From contig JNEM01009117.1 of NCBI GenBank assembly GCA_000697335.1, forward strand, positions 1 to 26,224: a DNA stretch of 26,224 bases. The letters are read 5' to 3'. Source of the DNA: Conidiobolus incongruus B7586 (lineage: Eukaryota > Entomophthoromycota > Entomophthoromycetes > Entomophthorales > Conidiobolaceae). The translations under genes were made by a program, and so were the position numbers. The notes under the pieces are model-generated. The model worked only from the letters and a program-made list of their open reading frames with translations. It had not been told where the DNA came from and did no database searches. Below, in pieces: positions 10,368 through 23,805 of this stretch. Positions within the stretch are counted from its first letter, which is position 1, and each line of letters begins with the position of its first letter.

Positions 10368-11704
10368 TTATTTATAATCAGTCGTCGCAATAAGTCTTCT
10401 GTTGAGATAAGTTACTGAAGATTCTCCAAATATAAAGGGAGATGGACCAATTGTTGAATGGTATTGAATTCGACCATTTTCTTTGTTGACTACCTTTTTC
10501 GCAGGATGAGGTGCTTTCAATGGGCATTCTAAAGGATATATTGGGAAATCGGAGTTGGCTTGACAGAAAAATGCCATGGAATAGCTAGTGGTATAGAGAT
10601 TAATTGTTTTGAATTTTGATAGAATATAAATAATATTAATTTACCGATGAATTTTGGAGATTTCATGATTTGGAATTAGGACACGATGAACAGCTGATCT
10701 GAATCTTCCTTCAGTCCATATGGACATCATATCACCGGTATTCACTACGATGTGATCTTCTTTATTACCAACGTTGATCCATCCATCTTCATGGTGTAAG
10801 ATCTGTAAACCACTGAATTCACTATCTAATCCATCACAATTTGCTTGGAAGAGCAAGGTTAAAATACCATAATCAGAATGGCTAATAAAGTAATATGTCT
10901 AAGTTATTATCTATCAAAAAAAAAATATTATTGAAACTTACGCTCCAGCTCTTACAATTCCTTTTTCAATCTGATCTTTACTAGCATTCAAAATAGGAGG
11001 ATAGTGCAAATATCTCAAAGTGGTACCAGAAGGTGAATCGGTTCGAACCGACTGGTCAAAAAATTTGTAGTCCTTTAATTGCAATGCTAGAGCAAAGCAT
11101 CTTAAGAGGCTCACAGATAGTTGATGACAAAGTTGATAGAAATTTGCAATATGATCATGATTCTTTTTGAAATAATCAGGAATTCTTTCTTGTGGGATTT
11201 GGGTGGTCGATACCATTACATTAAAGAGTTCTTTGGGATCAGGAGTTGTTTTGGTATTTAATCTATATACAAAGTTAATAAAATAGAATAATTTTAAAAT
11301 TTTAAGTATCTTACGTTTCTTGATTTATAGCACAATAGCCGTAATTATCGAGCTGAATACCATATTTATTCTTTTCATTTAATGGATATTCGAAGTATTC
11401 TTTTGACTAATTATAGTTAAATATATACATTAAACACAGCGATGTATGTATTATTTTTTTATACTTACCATCTTAAATTGATAGTCAATCATTTCTTTTT
11501 GAATGCCATGATTCTTGATATAGAAAAATCCTATTAAACGTATTCAATAACAATAAATTATGGTATCTATATTATGTAATTACCGTATTCAGAGCATGCT
11601 TCAAGTACCTGCTTACCAATTTCCTTCCACTGAAGTAATTCTTCCTGTGTCAAATTATCACTATATTTTAAATTTTTAAGATCAATAACTGGCAACTTTC
11701 TCAT
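10368..11704 (-). CDS. Isopenicillin-N-synthase-like Fe(II)/2-oxoglutarate dioxygenase
   Basis: Six exons read 11704-11584, 11530-11469, 11406-11315, 11262-10942, 10881-10645 and 10584-10368, giving 349 residues. All five introns are GT-AG, 52-62 nt, and every join keeps frame. The N-terminal DIOX_N block contains LPVIDLKNL, the GFFYIKNHGI segment created by joining exons 1 and 2, and YGYCAINQET. The C-terminal double-stranded beta-helix has an intact metal triad: H200-S-D202 at the start of exon 5 and H264 in SAVHRVLIP. The R278-Y-S280 pair that binds 2-oxoglutarate is made across the exon 5/6 junction. Spacing closely follows IPNS (HxD, then His, then RxS). The substrate is unknown; fungal relatives act in varied oxidations and the name does not imply penicillin synthesis. 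A dead duplicate lies 2 kb upstream. Confidence 0.9.
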
Positions 11705-13639
11705 TTTTACAATACTAGTCAGGTATAATATTTGATTTGAATGATATTTGAATCAGAAGTAGAGTTTAATTTATATAGAAATTTATCGAATATTGTTGAA
11801 ATCGAATTATATCTTTTTTCAAATAGGAACAATTGAAAAGTAATAAAATATGCTCAGATATTCAACGAATTAGGATAAAATAAATTCCAAGTGGTTATAA
11901 CTTTCAAGAAGTATTTTAGTTTTGGATTATTATGTAATATCGGATGAAATGTTGTCCTTAAAATTGCTATTAATATCCCATCAAGACATATCTATTATTA
12001 CTCCAAAATGTTATTGAATCTTTCAAATTTTCATTTATCTGGCTTTTCAATGCAAATTAAATTAAACAATGATATCATTTAAATTTATGGAACCAATTCT
12101 TAAGGAGTTCTATTTGACAAAGTTGGAAAATAATTTGAATAATATATATATATCGAAAAGTGTAAAGTAAATCAATTTCATCGTTAATTATATCTGTATT
12201 ATATTATACAAAATTGATTTGAGATTGAATAATGAAATCTCAGTTCAATACGGCCATTTTATTTGTAGTATATGCTTTTTCTATATATAAGTGGATAATG
12301 TTGGGAATCAAAATTCATTTTGGTAAACACCTTGAAACCAATGTTCATTATTAAGGAGTGCTCAAGTTCATATCTCCTGCATCTTGGATCACTAAGCATT
12401 GTTGAAATAATAACATAATATTAAAAATTGTTGATTTTGTTAGTAATTTATTAATCAATTGATTTAAGCGTATCCATATTTAATATATTATTTTTAGATA
12501 CCCATTATTCATGGTGGATATATTCACTATTGGTTATCATAAATAGTACATCGTATAGGATAGTTATAATAATTTTAACCGTTATCAATTCACCGAAATA
12601 TTTTTGAATACTTTTTGAACAATTAATTTTGTTGAATTTGAATCAAATGAAAATTAATTTTGATTATAATTGAATTACCATTTTTTATTAAAAGATCAAT
12701 GTCAATATAATGTATAACTAATATTTTCATTACAGCCTTTGTTAAAACTATAGAACCAAACTTGTTGATCCACATTCATTAGATAAAGTTTTCATTTAAA
12801 GTTTGATTTAAAAGCATGTTCAAAATTTGAGTATAAAAAATCAAGATAGTTGATATCTTCATGTGAATATAGTAAATATCTTACAATTGAAAATTTTGTA
12901 ATTAATATTGATATAGCTTAATATATAAGAATTCAAATGATCAAAGGAGCTAAAAATTTACATAATGAACGAACTAAGTTTATTTCACATAGTTAACATC
13001 AAAATACATACAAAATGGAATCCAGATTCGTTGATTTACCTCCAATTTAGACTGAAAAAATATTAAATCTAATTAACAAAATACTTCATAATTTATTATT
13101 TTATTCTGATATATTGTTACTTTGAATTATAAAATAGAAAAATAGTTATATAAAATGATAAATTAAAAGATTCATTACTGAATATATTATAATTTCTAAA
13201 GTGATTATATTGAATTTGGCAGGCAAACACCAATACTTATATTATACATGTTGATTAAATATTGCACCTTATTTGAAAATGCAATAATTTAATGAATCAT
13301 TAGTACTTTAAAATTTGTCAATAATTTTAATAGAATAAAATGAAAAATAGCTTATCTTCAATTTAATCGATGAAATATATGAATTATGATGATTAGAAGA
13401 TTATTTAGGAATAATAATATACCAATTGAATTAAATTGATATATTACGGTAATGAAATTTTAAATAGTATAATTTGTTTGTTTTCATAATTTTTATTTAA
13501 ATTTATTGTGAAAGGTCTATTATATTATATATTGAAAATATTTAAATTGTATAATTTCAAAATAACAAAATGTTATCAAATTGTTTAATATTTAGAAGAT
13601 CATAAATATATACTTTTGTTGTGATATGATCATTCAATG
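11705..13639. other. Intergenic DNA between the dioxygenase gene and its dead duplicate
   Basis: The sequence is A/T-rich with no usable frame. Slightly more complex islands lie near 12300-12420 and 12490-12560 and could be worn coding or leader sequence, but I could not match them to the dioxygenase or anything else. A short (AT)n run occurs near 12143-12153. The part next to 11704 should hold the dioxygenase promoter. Confidence 0.5.
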
Positions 13640-14930
13640 ACTAAATACTATGGTGATGTTGATCCTTCTGTAATGGTAAATACTATTATCTTCCCCGTAA
13701 TTGAAAGGTGATACACCTATATTTGCATGATATTCTACCTCACCTTCTTCCCTTAAAACTTTTTAGCAGGATTTGATGATTTAATAGGTAATTCCAATAT
13801 ATACAGTGAGTAGTCAAAGTTTGTACTGCAGAAAAATACAACAATTTATCTATAATATTAATTAATTTAATTATCCACATTACAACATCGGTTTATTAAC
13901 TACGAATTTTAGAAATTTCTTGGCTGGGAATGATGATACGATGGACAGCTGATTTGAACCTTCCCTCTGTCCAAATGGACATCACATCGCTTGTATTCAT
14001 TACAATGTACTCTTCTTTGTCTCCAACATTGACCGATTGGTCGTCATCGTGTGAAATTTGTAAACCGCTGAAATCACTATTTAAACCACCGCAAGGAGCT
14101 TGGAAGAATAAGATCAAAACACTGTAATTAGAATGACTACGATTCATTCAGATTGATGTTAAATATAAATAATACTATTGTTACTTAAGCTCCTGCTCTA
14201 ACAATTCAATTCTTAATCAGATCTTCACTAACATTTTAAATTGGAGGATAATGAAAATATCTTAAAATAGTACCCGAGTTCGACTCCAGATTAGCTCAAG
14301 CGTCCAAATACTTAAAGTTTTTCAGCTTGAGATCGAATGCGAAATCCCTTAAAATTTCTAGAGTCAAGTATTGACACTTGTGGAAAAAGCTTTGGATTTG
14401 ATCTCAATTCTGTCGGAAATATGGTAGCATTCTTTCTTAAAGTATTTTGGAGAATTGGGTTCACATATTGAACACTTTTTTGGGATCTGGTGGGGTACCT
14501 GGTCCTAATCTATAACATAATATAAGCTGAATTGAACTGATATTGTTGATCAGATAGTATATGTTTCTTGTCCAAGTGCACAATATCCATAACAATCACC
14601 TTGAATGGTATATTTACTCTCTTAATCCATGGAAAACTCGAAAACTGTTTGGGATAAATAATATTTTAAAGATAATATGATCTCAATCATTATAAAAGTA
14701 TATCAATTCAAACTGATTATTTATTAAAATGATTTGAAATATCATGATTTTTAATATATATAATCCTACTATAATTATATTAGTTTCGTGTATAACATTA
14801 TTAAAAATATAAAGTTACTATATTCTGAGCAAGCTTTATAAATTTGATGACCTATTTCTTTCTATTTATTTAGTTCAGTTTCATATATTTCATTATTCAA
14901 GTTTTGAAATTGATTACTGGTATTTCAGTC
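13640..14930 (-). pseudogene. Decayed duplicate of the 2OG dioxygenase gene
   Basis: All six exons of the neighbouring dioxygenase can be traced in order: exon 1 at about 14930-14821 (EIPVINF..., then ACSE), exon 2 at about 14765-14705, exon 3 at about 14652-14562 (YGYCALGQET), exon 4 at about 14510-14189 (PPDPKKVFN, ILRYFHYPPI, IVRAGA), exon 5 at about 14138-13900 and exon 6 at about 13836-13640. Introns lie at the same places, so this is a segmental duplicate and not a retrocopy. Exon 4 contains several in-frame stops. The donor after IVRAGA reads TTAAGT in place of GTAAGT. The HSD metal motif has become HSN, and exon 6 has stops. Exon 5 remains open for 83 codons (13896-14147) and could be mistaken for a gene. 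Confidence 0.92.
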
Positions 14931-15691
14931 TTATTTAATTATCAAATTATTCTGATAATAGAATAATGTTGATTAGCAGTCCCTTTAAATCACAATTACA
15001 AATTTAAAACTCATAGATAATGTGAAAATTGTGATGTAATTTGATAATTAAAAATTATGGTTGTTTCTAAGTTTATTTGAATTTAGGATTATTGCCAAAA
15101 TAAATTATATTAGGTTGTAAAATATAATTTTTTATAGTATAATATTCAATTTATTATTAAAATTACAAAAATTTATTAAATTAAAAAGATCCAAAATTCA
15201 TGATCGTTTCACTATTATAAATGAGCAAATGATATGCTAATAATCAGGCAAAAATGTATGTTTATAGCATTTCATTCATATTAATTATAATTTAACCATT
15301 TTAAAATATTAGTTGAATAAACAAAATTCATATTGGATGGATTAATGCAAGTAAATACTATTCATATTGACCACTTACATTATGTATTCATTATTTAATT
15401 TTCAATGAATTTGAAGTTGGATATTTATAAAACCCAGACAAGAGTTAGTCTATGTATCATTCTTAATTATTTCAATATTTCAAATAACGAATAAAATAAT
15501 AGCAATGCAATACAAGATTTGGATGAAAAGAGGGGATGAATAAATATCTGACATGAGAAATTAGAATATTATATAAAATGAATTAACTTTTATATATTCA
15601 ATTATTAAGACTGATGTTTAAATTTATATAGTCGATTAATTGAAGTAAGGATGGTGAATAAATATGATTATTTTAAAAATACTAAAGTTAT
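14931..15691. other. Intergenic DNA
   Basis: No gene is seen. The stretch covers the region upstream of the dead dioxygenase copy and the 3' side of the BEM2-like gene. A/T-rich with no notable repeat. Confidence 0.5.
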
Positions 15692-18600
15692 TTATACATC
15701 GGGTAAGGTAATATTTAGAGAGGTGGTATCCAGTCCAATATCGATACTGTTATCGAATGTAATGTCGTTCGGTAGCATGGAGTCAACGGAGAAGCTGGGA
15801 TCCGTTACGATCGAATCTTGGGCTACCCCTTCTGAAACCACTGCAGTCGACTGATCATCTCCTTCTACTTCCTCTTCAATATCGAATAGCCAGTGGTACT
15901 GCAAAATCATGTTTTTCACCAAATTTTGCTGGTGACCTAAATTACCCATTGCAATTGCAAAGCTATTGGGGCTAGGTGGGGGTGCAAATAAACTAGGGCC
16001 AAATACAATGGCTAAATTGGTTGCATACATATGATTGATTTCTTCATAGTCAGTAACCCTAATATATATGATTAGTAGAAATGATTAATTGAAAATTAAG
16101 AAATGTACTTTTCAAGATGTTCTATGATTCTCTTAAGAAGAGCATAGTTCTCTGTTGGGAGTCGGGGCAAAAGATCTTTGATGGCAAATAATCTTTCTTC
16201 ATAGTCTTCGATTTCAACAGCACTAATGAAGGCATCATATAAACCATAAGTCGCTACGGGCTCTGGAAGATCTCTCAAGTACTGTTTGAGTGTACATGCG
16301 ATCACATTGATGTCACCCCATTCTCCACTGGATAAATCAACGAGTTCAGAGTTTCTATCAAATGCACGGCATAACTTATCAATTCCAGATTGTGATCCTG
16401 GAATACGGTAAATACCAACTTCCATAAGACCTAAATTGAAAATTAGCAAAAATAAAGAATGCTATATACGATTAATTTACCTCGAGCTTCAACTTCCTCA
16501 ATACACTTGGTTACTACGAGTGGAATTTGATTATCTTTCATGATTCTCTTGAGTTCAACACCAAATACTAAAAAATAAATATTTAAAATTTCATTAAAAT
16601 TAGTTATGTAAATTAAATTACCTGTGTTTCTATCGGGACCTTTTCCAGATTTACGATTAGTACTAAGTGAGCGCGATAAGAAGGTTGGTTCAGCTTCTGA
16701 AGGCAGTTGTGATTTGGCATCTTCAGCAAGTAAAGTCACTCTCCTCTCTGCTGCCTCCTTAGCAGCGTCATTAATAACCTGAATCCATTCCTCCATATTG
16801 GCACGATCAACGCACTGTAATAGATATTCACCTCCTTCCTCTGTAATAATCCTAAATACGAAATCACGCTTGGTGTATGTATGCTCAACGACTGCGCGGC
16901 AATTAATCAACTTGATGACATCAACAGGCTTTTTGGACTCCAAATTGGGCATTTGAGAGAAGCTTGATTGAGCTACACTGTTAGCTGATCCATTCGCGCT
17001 AGGGCTGGAAGATAATTGGGAGGTTCCATTGACAGGCTTAAGCAAAGTACTCATAATAAATAGCTCTTTCGTTTTCGCTTTACGATTAAGCTGGTCTTTC
17101 ATTTGACGATCGAGGATTCTAGCTTGTTCTTGCTGTTGTTTCAACATATTAAGTTGCTGGGCTTTAACTTCACGCAAAAGTTTTTCACGTTCTCTGTTTT
17201 CTTGCTTTTGCTTATCAAGCTGATCTTGGACAAGCTGAATGAATACTTTGGGATTGCGACTGTGGTTATGACCAGTGGCATAGTAATAAATACTTGAGGC
17301 ATAGTTGGTTGAACCAGAACTTCCCTGTTTAATCAATTGGTTTTCCCTAGAAGCAGTATGTCTGACTTTGATCCAATCTGGCTTTTTCAATGAATCAAGG
17401 TAAGTAAGTAATTTAATAATATCAAAACCTTTTCGATTAGGCTGCTTGAGGTTAAACAGATTGATCCAATCGCAGGAAGTTTGAATAAGACGCCCTAAAT
17501 AATGTCTCTTTTGAAAGTTGATCATAGGATGGCTTCCTAAAGAGAAATGATCAGGTAGATAGTGGATAATATGAATTGCACTCTCTAATATCCAGCCCAC
17601 ACAAGGAACCATCACTTCGGCATTTTCCAATTCGTTTTCAAATTTAGCTTGGGTTTGAGATACAAAAGTACCAAAATCATCAATGCTTGCACCCAAGTAA
17701 TTACATACTTGAGACCATAAATAACTAAATGATCGACTTTCAGAGCTAACCAAACCGCTAACCAGAGCACGCTCAACAAAAGAAGGAAGCCAATCATGTT
17801 CAGAAGATTTCAGTGTACCTGGTTCTAATGACATGACTCTTTCGAGATGTCTGGTGTAAATATGTTGCATATTAGCCATTTGTCTTCGACAGATGACAAT
17901 CATCTTTAATATTTTGATAATGCGCTGAGCTCTTAATTCAGTATCAATATCAGCAGTAACTTGAGAAATGGTCCAAGTTCTGATTTTATCTCTAAATTGC
18001 CATATATCTGAGAGATGCCTAGGGAAGAGAGTAACTAAAGGACGGTCACAATTAACTAGTGGACTTGAGGCAGATGAAGCTTGATTTTGGGAATTGGGGT
18101 TCATATTTGGTGTACTTGAAGAATTTAATATCGAAGCACGTCTTCTACATTGATCGAGGAGCATAAAAATATCGGAAATAACAGTTTCATCCTCAGCGGC
18201 AGAGGTTGGTTTACCTGGAGAAAGCCAACTCCATGTACTAATACTCTGGGCTTCTAATAGCGTACAAGTGAGCATATAGTCTTTCATGGAAGCTTTCTTC
18301 ATCATTGGAATGATGAAATGATGAAATGCATCGATGATTTGAGTGCAGGAATGATGATCGATATCTAAGGTGGTTATAGGTTCTCTTGGAGAGGTGACAG
18401 GACTATCTACCTGCAAAGTTTCTATTGCAGGAGAAGCTCCTAATTGTTTTTGAGCATTAGCTATATTTAACTTTTCATAGCTGAATCGAGACATTACAGA
18501 TAAAGCTGTTAGCATTTTCGATTCGGAAGTTAAATGAAGTTCATAAGCTAATTTGCGAGTTGACTCTAAAAGAATATGGCCCATCTTATCACTTATTGAA

Positions 18601-21600
18601 TATAGGAAAGCAAATAGGATATTTCGTAATTCTGGGTTGTCGAAAAAGTCATAGAAATGATAGTTAATCCAGTATTGAAAAACTTTTAGAATTCTCATCT
18701 GATCTTGGGATGAAGCATCGAGAATAGATTGTTCAACCTTTTGATTAGACAATAGAGGAGACAGCGTTCTATTAAAGTTATCCTTCAACTGGTCAAACAA
18801 ACTTTGTGGGGATAAAAAGTCTCTATAAGTTGAAAAGAACATATCCATGAATCCAGAGTGATCAAAATCCAATCTGGAATCTGTTGTCAAATAGATTGGA
18901 TTATGCTCATAGTCTGTCAAATTCTGTACAAAATCTTGGACGCCATAAATCAGAACATCTGCAAGCTCTTCAGGCGAACCAGCAACAACTTGGACTTTGA
19001 GATCCACTAAGCTGTTCTGCTGTACAAATGAAGCATCAGTTTTATTTTGACTGGTGTTCAAACGTACCAAGTCTTGAACAACGTGATCAATTGAGTAAAG
19101 GACCAATGACCGATTCTGTACATAGATCATTTCCTTAGCTTTGGAGATATCAATAAATGACTTAACGGGACGAGTTTCCAAATCTATATCCGCTCCTGTG
19201 GATTTGCGACTATTCTGAGAAGCACTTGAAGGAGTTGGAACGGATTGTGTTCGTTTACGGAAATAGGAGCTTGGATCATTTAAATTGGATGAAGCGAATG
19301 TTGATGAGAAAATAGAATGAGAATTTGGCCCCTTGTTTCGATCTGTCAATGGGAGAGGAGATATATAATCCAGGAAAGTAGGGCAGGCAGTGATTGGTTC
19401 AGGAAAATGGAACGGAGTGCTAAAAGCGGGAGTAGGTACAGATAAATCATGTACAAATTTCAAGTAATCATCAGCAAAAGGCGCTTCACAAATAAGCGAT
19501 CTTTGATGAAGTACTTTGAAATCAAATTCCAGAGATAATTCGCTTCCAAAAGCGTTATGGCCTCTGTGGTTAGGTGTGGATATATGAGAGAAATAATCCT
19601 GAATAAATTTCTTGGCTTTATAGGGGCATCCTGCTTCAATAAATAAATTACCTTTGAGTGATTCAGGCCATTGTTTTCTTAACGATAAAGCTGTTTGATA
19701 AACTTCCCAATACTGCTCGAATCCCATTGCCCTCTCTTTGAAAGCACCAGCACCAGCACCGCCACCTCCTTGATCAATAATCCTGGCAATATACTGACGG
19801 AAGGGACCAAAGAAAGGAATGACTACTTTGGATGCACTTCGCTTGGGGTTGATTTCTTGGATGAGCACCATACACCGAGGTACTGCAATTTTTCCGGGAT
19901 GAACTGGAGTATAAAGTCCAATATCTATTAAAACAGGAACCCATCTTTTTGTGACTATTTTAGTGAGTCTCTTATCAACACTGCGCCATGTTTCACTTAA
20001 ACGAGTTACCACTGGGGAGCATACACCTATAGCAATAGCAATCCATGAAGCCATATCACCATGATCACGACACATTAATCCTACTTGGATCCAATGGTTT
20101 AAGAGGGCTGCTCGTCTAGAAGGCGAAGATGATGGTGTAGCGAAAAAGAGATGATGGTAAATGAGCTTTGTAAGGAAATGGGGTTGGTCGGGGGTGAATG
20201 AGAAGCATCTAACTTGCTCTGGAAGTGCACCAAGCAGTTGACATGGATCAGATAACTTTGTATAGTGCTGAGAATATGCCAAGTAATGGAATAAATAAAG
20301 TTGTTGAGCAAGGTCGGTAGCATCAAGTTTAAGGAAAAATGCCGGCGTAAGACCAGTTTTCGTTAGGCCCAAGAGATAGTTGGTCATCTCTCCAGAATCA
20401 TGCTCAATTTCTATACTTGGCTTGGTTTGTATTGAGTGAGTTTGCGTCCATAGCTCGGTTAATTCAGGCACTTTGGGCATCTTGAGAGGTTCTAATTTAT
20501 CTTCGATTAAATTGGATATAATAGACAAGTCATCAGCACTCAAATTGGGGCCACAGAATTGAAGAAGATCTAGTAAAAATTGACCAATTCTGTTATGCAT
20601 CTTAATTTCATCAGATGATAAGTCATCAGAAAAGGGTGGTAATTGGCTAGTGTATCTACCGATTTCTTGACAAAGATATGCAGTAGTGGTAAAAAGTTTA
20701 TAAGTATACAGAAATGCCAATCTGTAATCCTTCCCTGTGCAAGATGTGAAAATTGCTTCATGAATTAAAGCATCAGTAGATCCACCTTTGACAACATTAT
20801 TATCCGATGTGTCAACCACTAACTCAGGGTGCTGACCTAAGCCCCAAAATAAACGAACGCGAGCTGGTTCAGCAACTGTTCGGTTGTCTTGACTTAGCTG
20901 AGGAGATGAAGCCCCAGCGTCAAGATTAGTAGATTTTGGAGAATCATTAGCCGAAATATTTTTCTGAGAACCTCTAGCTAATGCATCTTTTGCTTCTTGA
21001 AGTTTATTGGTCCATGAAGATAAACTTTCAGAAGAAGAGGCGACAAATAATCTAGTAGTTTTTTGCTTATCCTTGACAAAAAGCTGAAAAGCTTGCATTG
21101 TTCCAGCGCTTAATTGAGAAGAATAATCGTTTGAACTGGATAAAGTGGCTACTGAAGAAGCTGAAGAATTATTGTGCGAGTATATACTTGATTTAGAGGT
21201 TGAATTTGACGAACCTGATGGAAGAGGGGAATTAGGGTTAAATAGTGTCGAAGAGGCATCCACGACATCGGTATCAAGAAGAGGGTAAGTAGCGTGATGC
21301 TTCCATTTCGTATAATATCCTTTAGTTGGATCAACTTTATCAGGAGGTGTATTGTAACTCGAACCCAGTTTGAATGCGCTATTGACAGTATCAAAAATAC
21401 TAGACCTGTTGTTATGAATCCATCTTCTCTTAAATACCATTAAGGAGTCATTGAATATCAGCAAGCTCGTGTACCTTTTGAATTTGAAATAGCGAACATC
21501 AACTTCAGTGAACATTTCACCATAGAAATAATTCTCAGAAAGTGGAGGCTGAGTTTTGTTGGGACCTATTAATCTGGGTTCAAACAAAAATGAACGGGCA

Positions 21601-22241
21601 GCACTGTCGAAAGTAGCAGGAATCAAAAACATTCCCATGTTTTTGGGGCCTTCATCCATCGAAGCAAAAGATGAAGCAGGAGTTGAATTAGGGGAACCTT
21701 GAAAATTTCCAGTGGAATGCGCAAGTGTGCTTTGAATTTCGGCTTCAGTGGGAGGCTTGTAAAATATTAATTTGGCACCTCTCAAGGTTACATAATAAAG
21801 TCTCCAACTTCGACCTAAAGAACTAGAAACACTGGAAGCATTAGTATCAGTTTTCTTATTCATATAACCTTCTTTGATGATTGCTGAAGTACCACCCGTA
21901 CTACTAGTTTTACTACTGGAAGTTAATTTATGTAAAGTAGAATCATATAAAGAGGTATTAGAATCATCAATTTCATCGTGGGTATCTAGGGTGCCATACG
22001 GAGAATTAGAACTATATACACAATCAATAGTATTTACAGAAGTATTGGAAAGTTTTCTGGGATATTGAAAATCCCTATCATGAGAAGCGTTGTCATAAGA
22101 TTTGGAATATTCTTGGGTACTCTTGTTTTTTTGAAATAAATTGGAAATAGATTGACTGCTAAATATAGTATGGGGTCTCGAGGCGGTGTTGGTAGTTCTT
22201 CCTGGATTACGAAATCTAACACCTTCTTTTTCAGAGGACAT
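15692..22241 (-). CDS. BEM2: BEM2-like RasGEF-N/RasGEF/PH/RhoGAP protein
   Basis: Four exons read 22241-16622, 16567-16481, 16430-16109 and 16058-15692, giving 2131 residues (yeast Bem2 is about 2170). Domains in order: Ser-rich N-tail; PH-like segment from about 121 (KEGYMNKK, WRLYYVTLRGAKLIFYK); a second PH-like region about 240-420; RasGEF_N about 460-600; CDC25-type RasGEF about 625-880 with a Gly/Ala insert near 824-833; another RasGEF_N-like region about 1110-1250; a Gln/Lys/Arg coiled coil; C-terminal PH ending about 1832; and RhoGAP about 1875-2040. The arginine finger R1911 lies in GIYRIPGS, with LKQYLRDLPEP and YATNLAIVFGP also intact, so Rho GAP activity is expected. In yeast, Bem2 restrains Rho/Cdc42 GTPases in polarity and morphogenesis. 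The RasGEF activity is uncertain, as in Bem2. Three introns of 50-54 nt all interrupt the RhoGAP region. The acidic C-tail ends at LPDV. Confidence 0.85.
16568..16621 (-). other. In-frame 54-nt intron at the RhoGAP boundary of the BEM2-like gene
   Basis: A GTAATT donor, an ACTAAT branch-like motif and a TTTTTAG acceptor bound 54 nt without a stop. Splicing gives DRNTVFGVELKRIM, the expected start of a RhoGAP domain. Retention would insert 18 mostly hydrophobic residues immediately before it. Confidence 0.85.
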
Positions 22242-22630
22242 TGGATAATAGAAGAAATTTGAATGTTGGATTGAGAATTAGTGCGAATAGTAAAATGGAT
22301 AAATGAATTAACAATCCTTATATCGATATTCAAAAAATAAAACTCTATTAAGACAGCATAAAATAAAATTTAGCTGGAGAAGGGAATATTGGATGTTGTG
22401 TTATTGTTATTGAGCTGTTATTATTTACTTGTTTTGTAAATATTAAATTGAGTTGAATAGTTAAGTTCAATTTGTGATAGGAAATGACTAAATTACTCAA
22501 ACTAAAATATGGTTTGAATTCTCTCCGATCATCCCACAATCCATTTAGTAAATGTATTCCTTGGAGAAATAATCTCACAGCCGCACAATCTAAATCACTC
22601 ATCTGTACTACTTTCAGTACTCGTATTCAT
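22242..22630 (-). promoter_or_regulatory. Probable 5' leader of the BEM2-like gene with upstream ORFs
   Basis: Two small ORFs precede the BEM2 ATG on the same strand. One at 22630-22595 encodes 11 residues (MNTSTESSTDE). Its stop overlaps the ATG of a second, 84-codon ORF at 22602-22348 in the pattern ATGAGTGA. The second begins MSDLDCAAVRLFLQGIHLL, is less A/T-biased at its start than the flanks, and loses complexity after about 60 codons. It contains a possible GTAAAT...CTCCAG intron. I recognise no family. It may be translated uORFs acting on BEM2, or the start of an unrecognised small gene. Confidence 0.35.
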
Positions 22631-23765
22631 GGTGACTGGTAAATTATTCCAGTGTGGATAATTGCTATGTAAATGATGACTACGCGTAAGATTAATGATC
22701 TAGTTTTGAGTCTAGCATTGATAACTGCTATCTTCTAGATATAGTAAAATAACAATTATTTATCAATTTATTTATTTATTTGTGCCTGTTCATTAAATTT
22801 GATTTGTTATTGTTACAGAGATCCCTTATTAATTGGCCAAACCATTTATCAAAATTATTTAAAGGATCAATTAGGAACTATGAAATAAATTCAATTTAAT
22901 TGTAAATTTATTTAAATTAGCTCAAGTACTTAAAACCAATCAATTCACTTTTTTCGTTTAATCAGTCTAATATCAAGAATGATCACATTCATATTTTTCC
23001 ATGCATCCACTATTACTCTTGTCAAATTTTACTATTATATATCATTAAAAATATCATTCAAACTTATATATAAATATCAAATCAGTATAGCATTGTGTTT
23101 AAAATAGCACTTCTAAAATAAAAGACTATAACACTAAGGAATAGTTGAATCTATTAATAGTATCTCTTTATCCATTAAAACAAATTAATTTAACATATTT
23201 TAATGCATGACAATAATCAAGGATAAATTCTGTAACCTTTAATAAATTATTTATAAAATTATAGGAATTATTAACCATAATATAAGTCATTTGCCACCTA
23301 ATTTATGTTAAATATGGATCAAATTGCTCTTATAAATATTTTTCTATAAATAGTTTTTTGATCTATCAAATGTTATTGGATAAAATGGGACAGCAAATAT
23401 ATTAGTAACATGCAAAATAAACTAATTATCTGCCCTACCAACTTGAAACAAACTTTTTATATATAGCATCAAATTATGAATAAATTATAATTTTAATTAT
23501 ATTATTTTCGCCAAATACTGGTTACAATGATATTAATAAAATATTATTTTTCTAAGCATATTATTGAAATATAAAGAAAATTAAATGCCATAGTATCCAA
23601 TTAAGCCAACACCAAAAATCAATCATAATGTTATTAATTCTTCATGAATGAATAGAATTTTTTTGACTTAGGAAAATAATTCATATTTTAAGTATAAATT
23701 TTCCAAATCGAGTAAAAATTTTGACTCTTTTCAATATCTAAAGTGTCCTTGTTTATATATTGAAG

Positions 23766-23805
<40 letters not shown>

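Noticed and set aside
13896-14147. Apparent 83-residue gene on the minus strand
   Set aside because: It is the surviving exon 5 of the decayed dioxygenase duplicate, with broken exons on both sides.
17103-17297. Short open frames antisense to or overlapping the BEM2-like gene (also near 19695-19931, 20099-20326 and 21874-22068)
   Set aside because: All lie within a long conserved coding exon and are explained as shadow frames.
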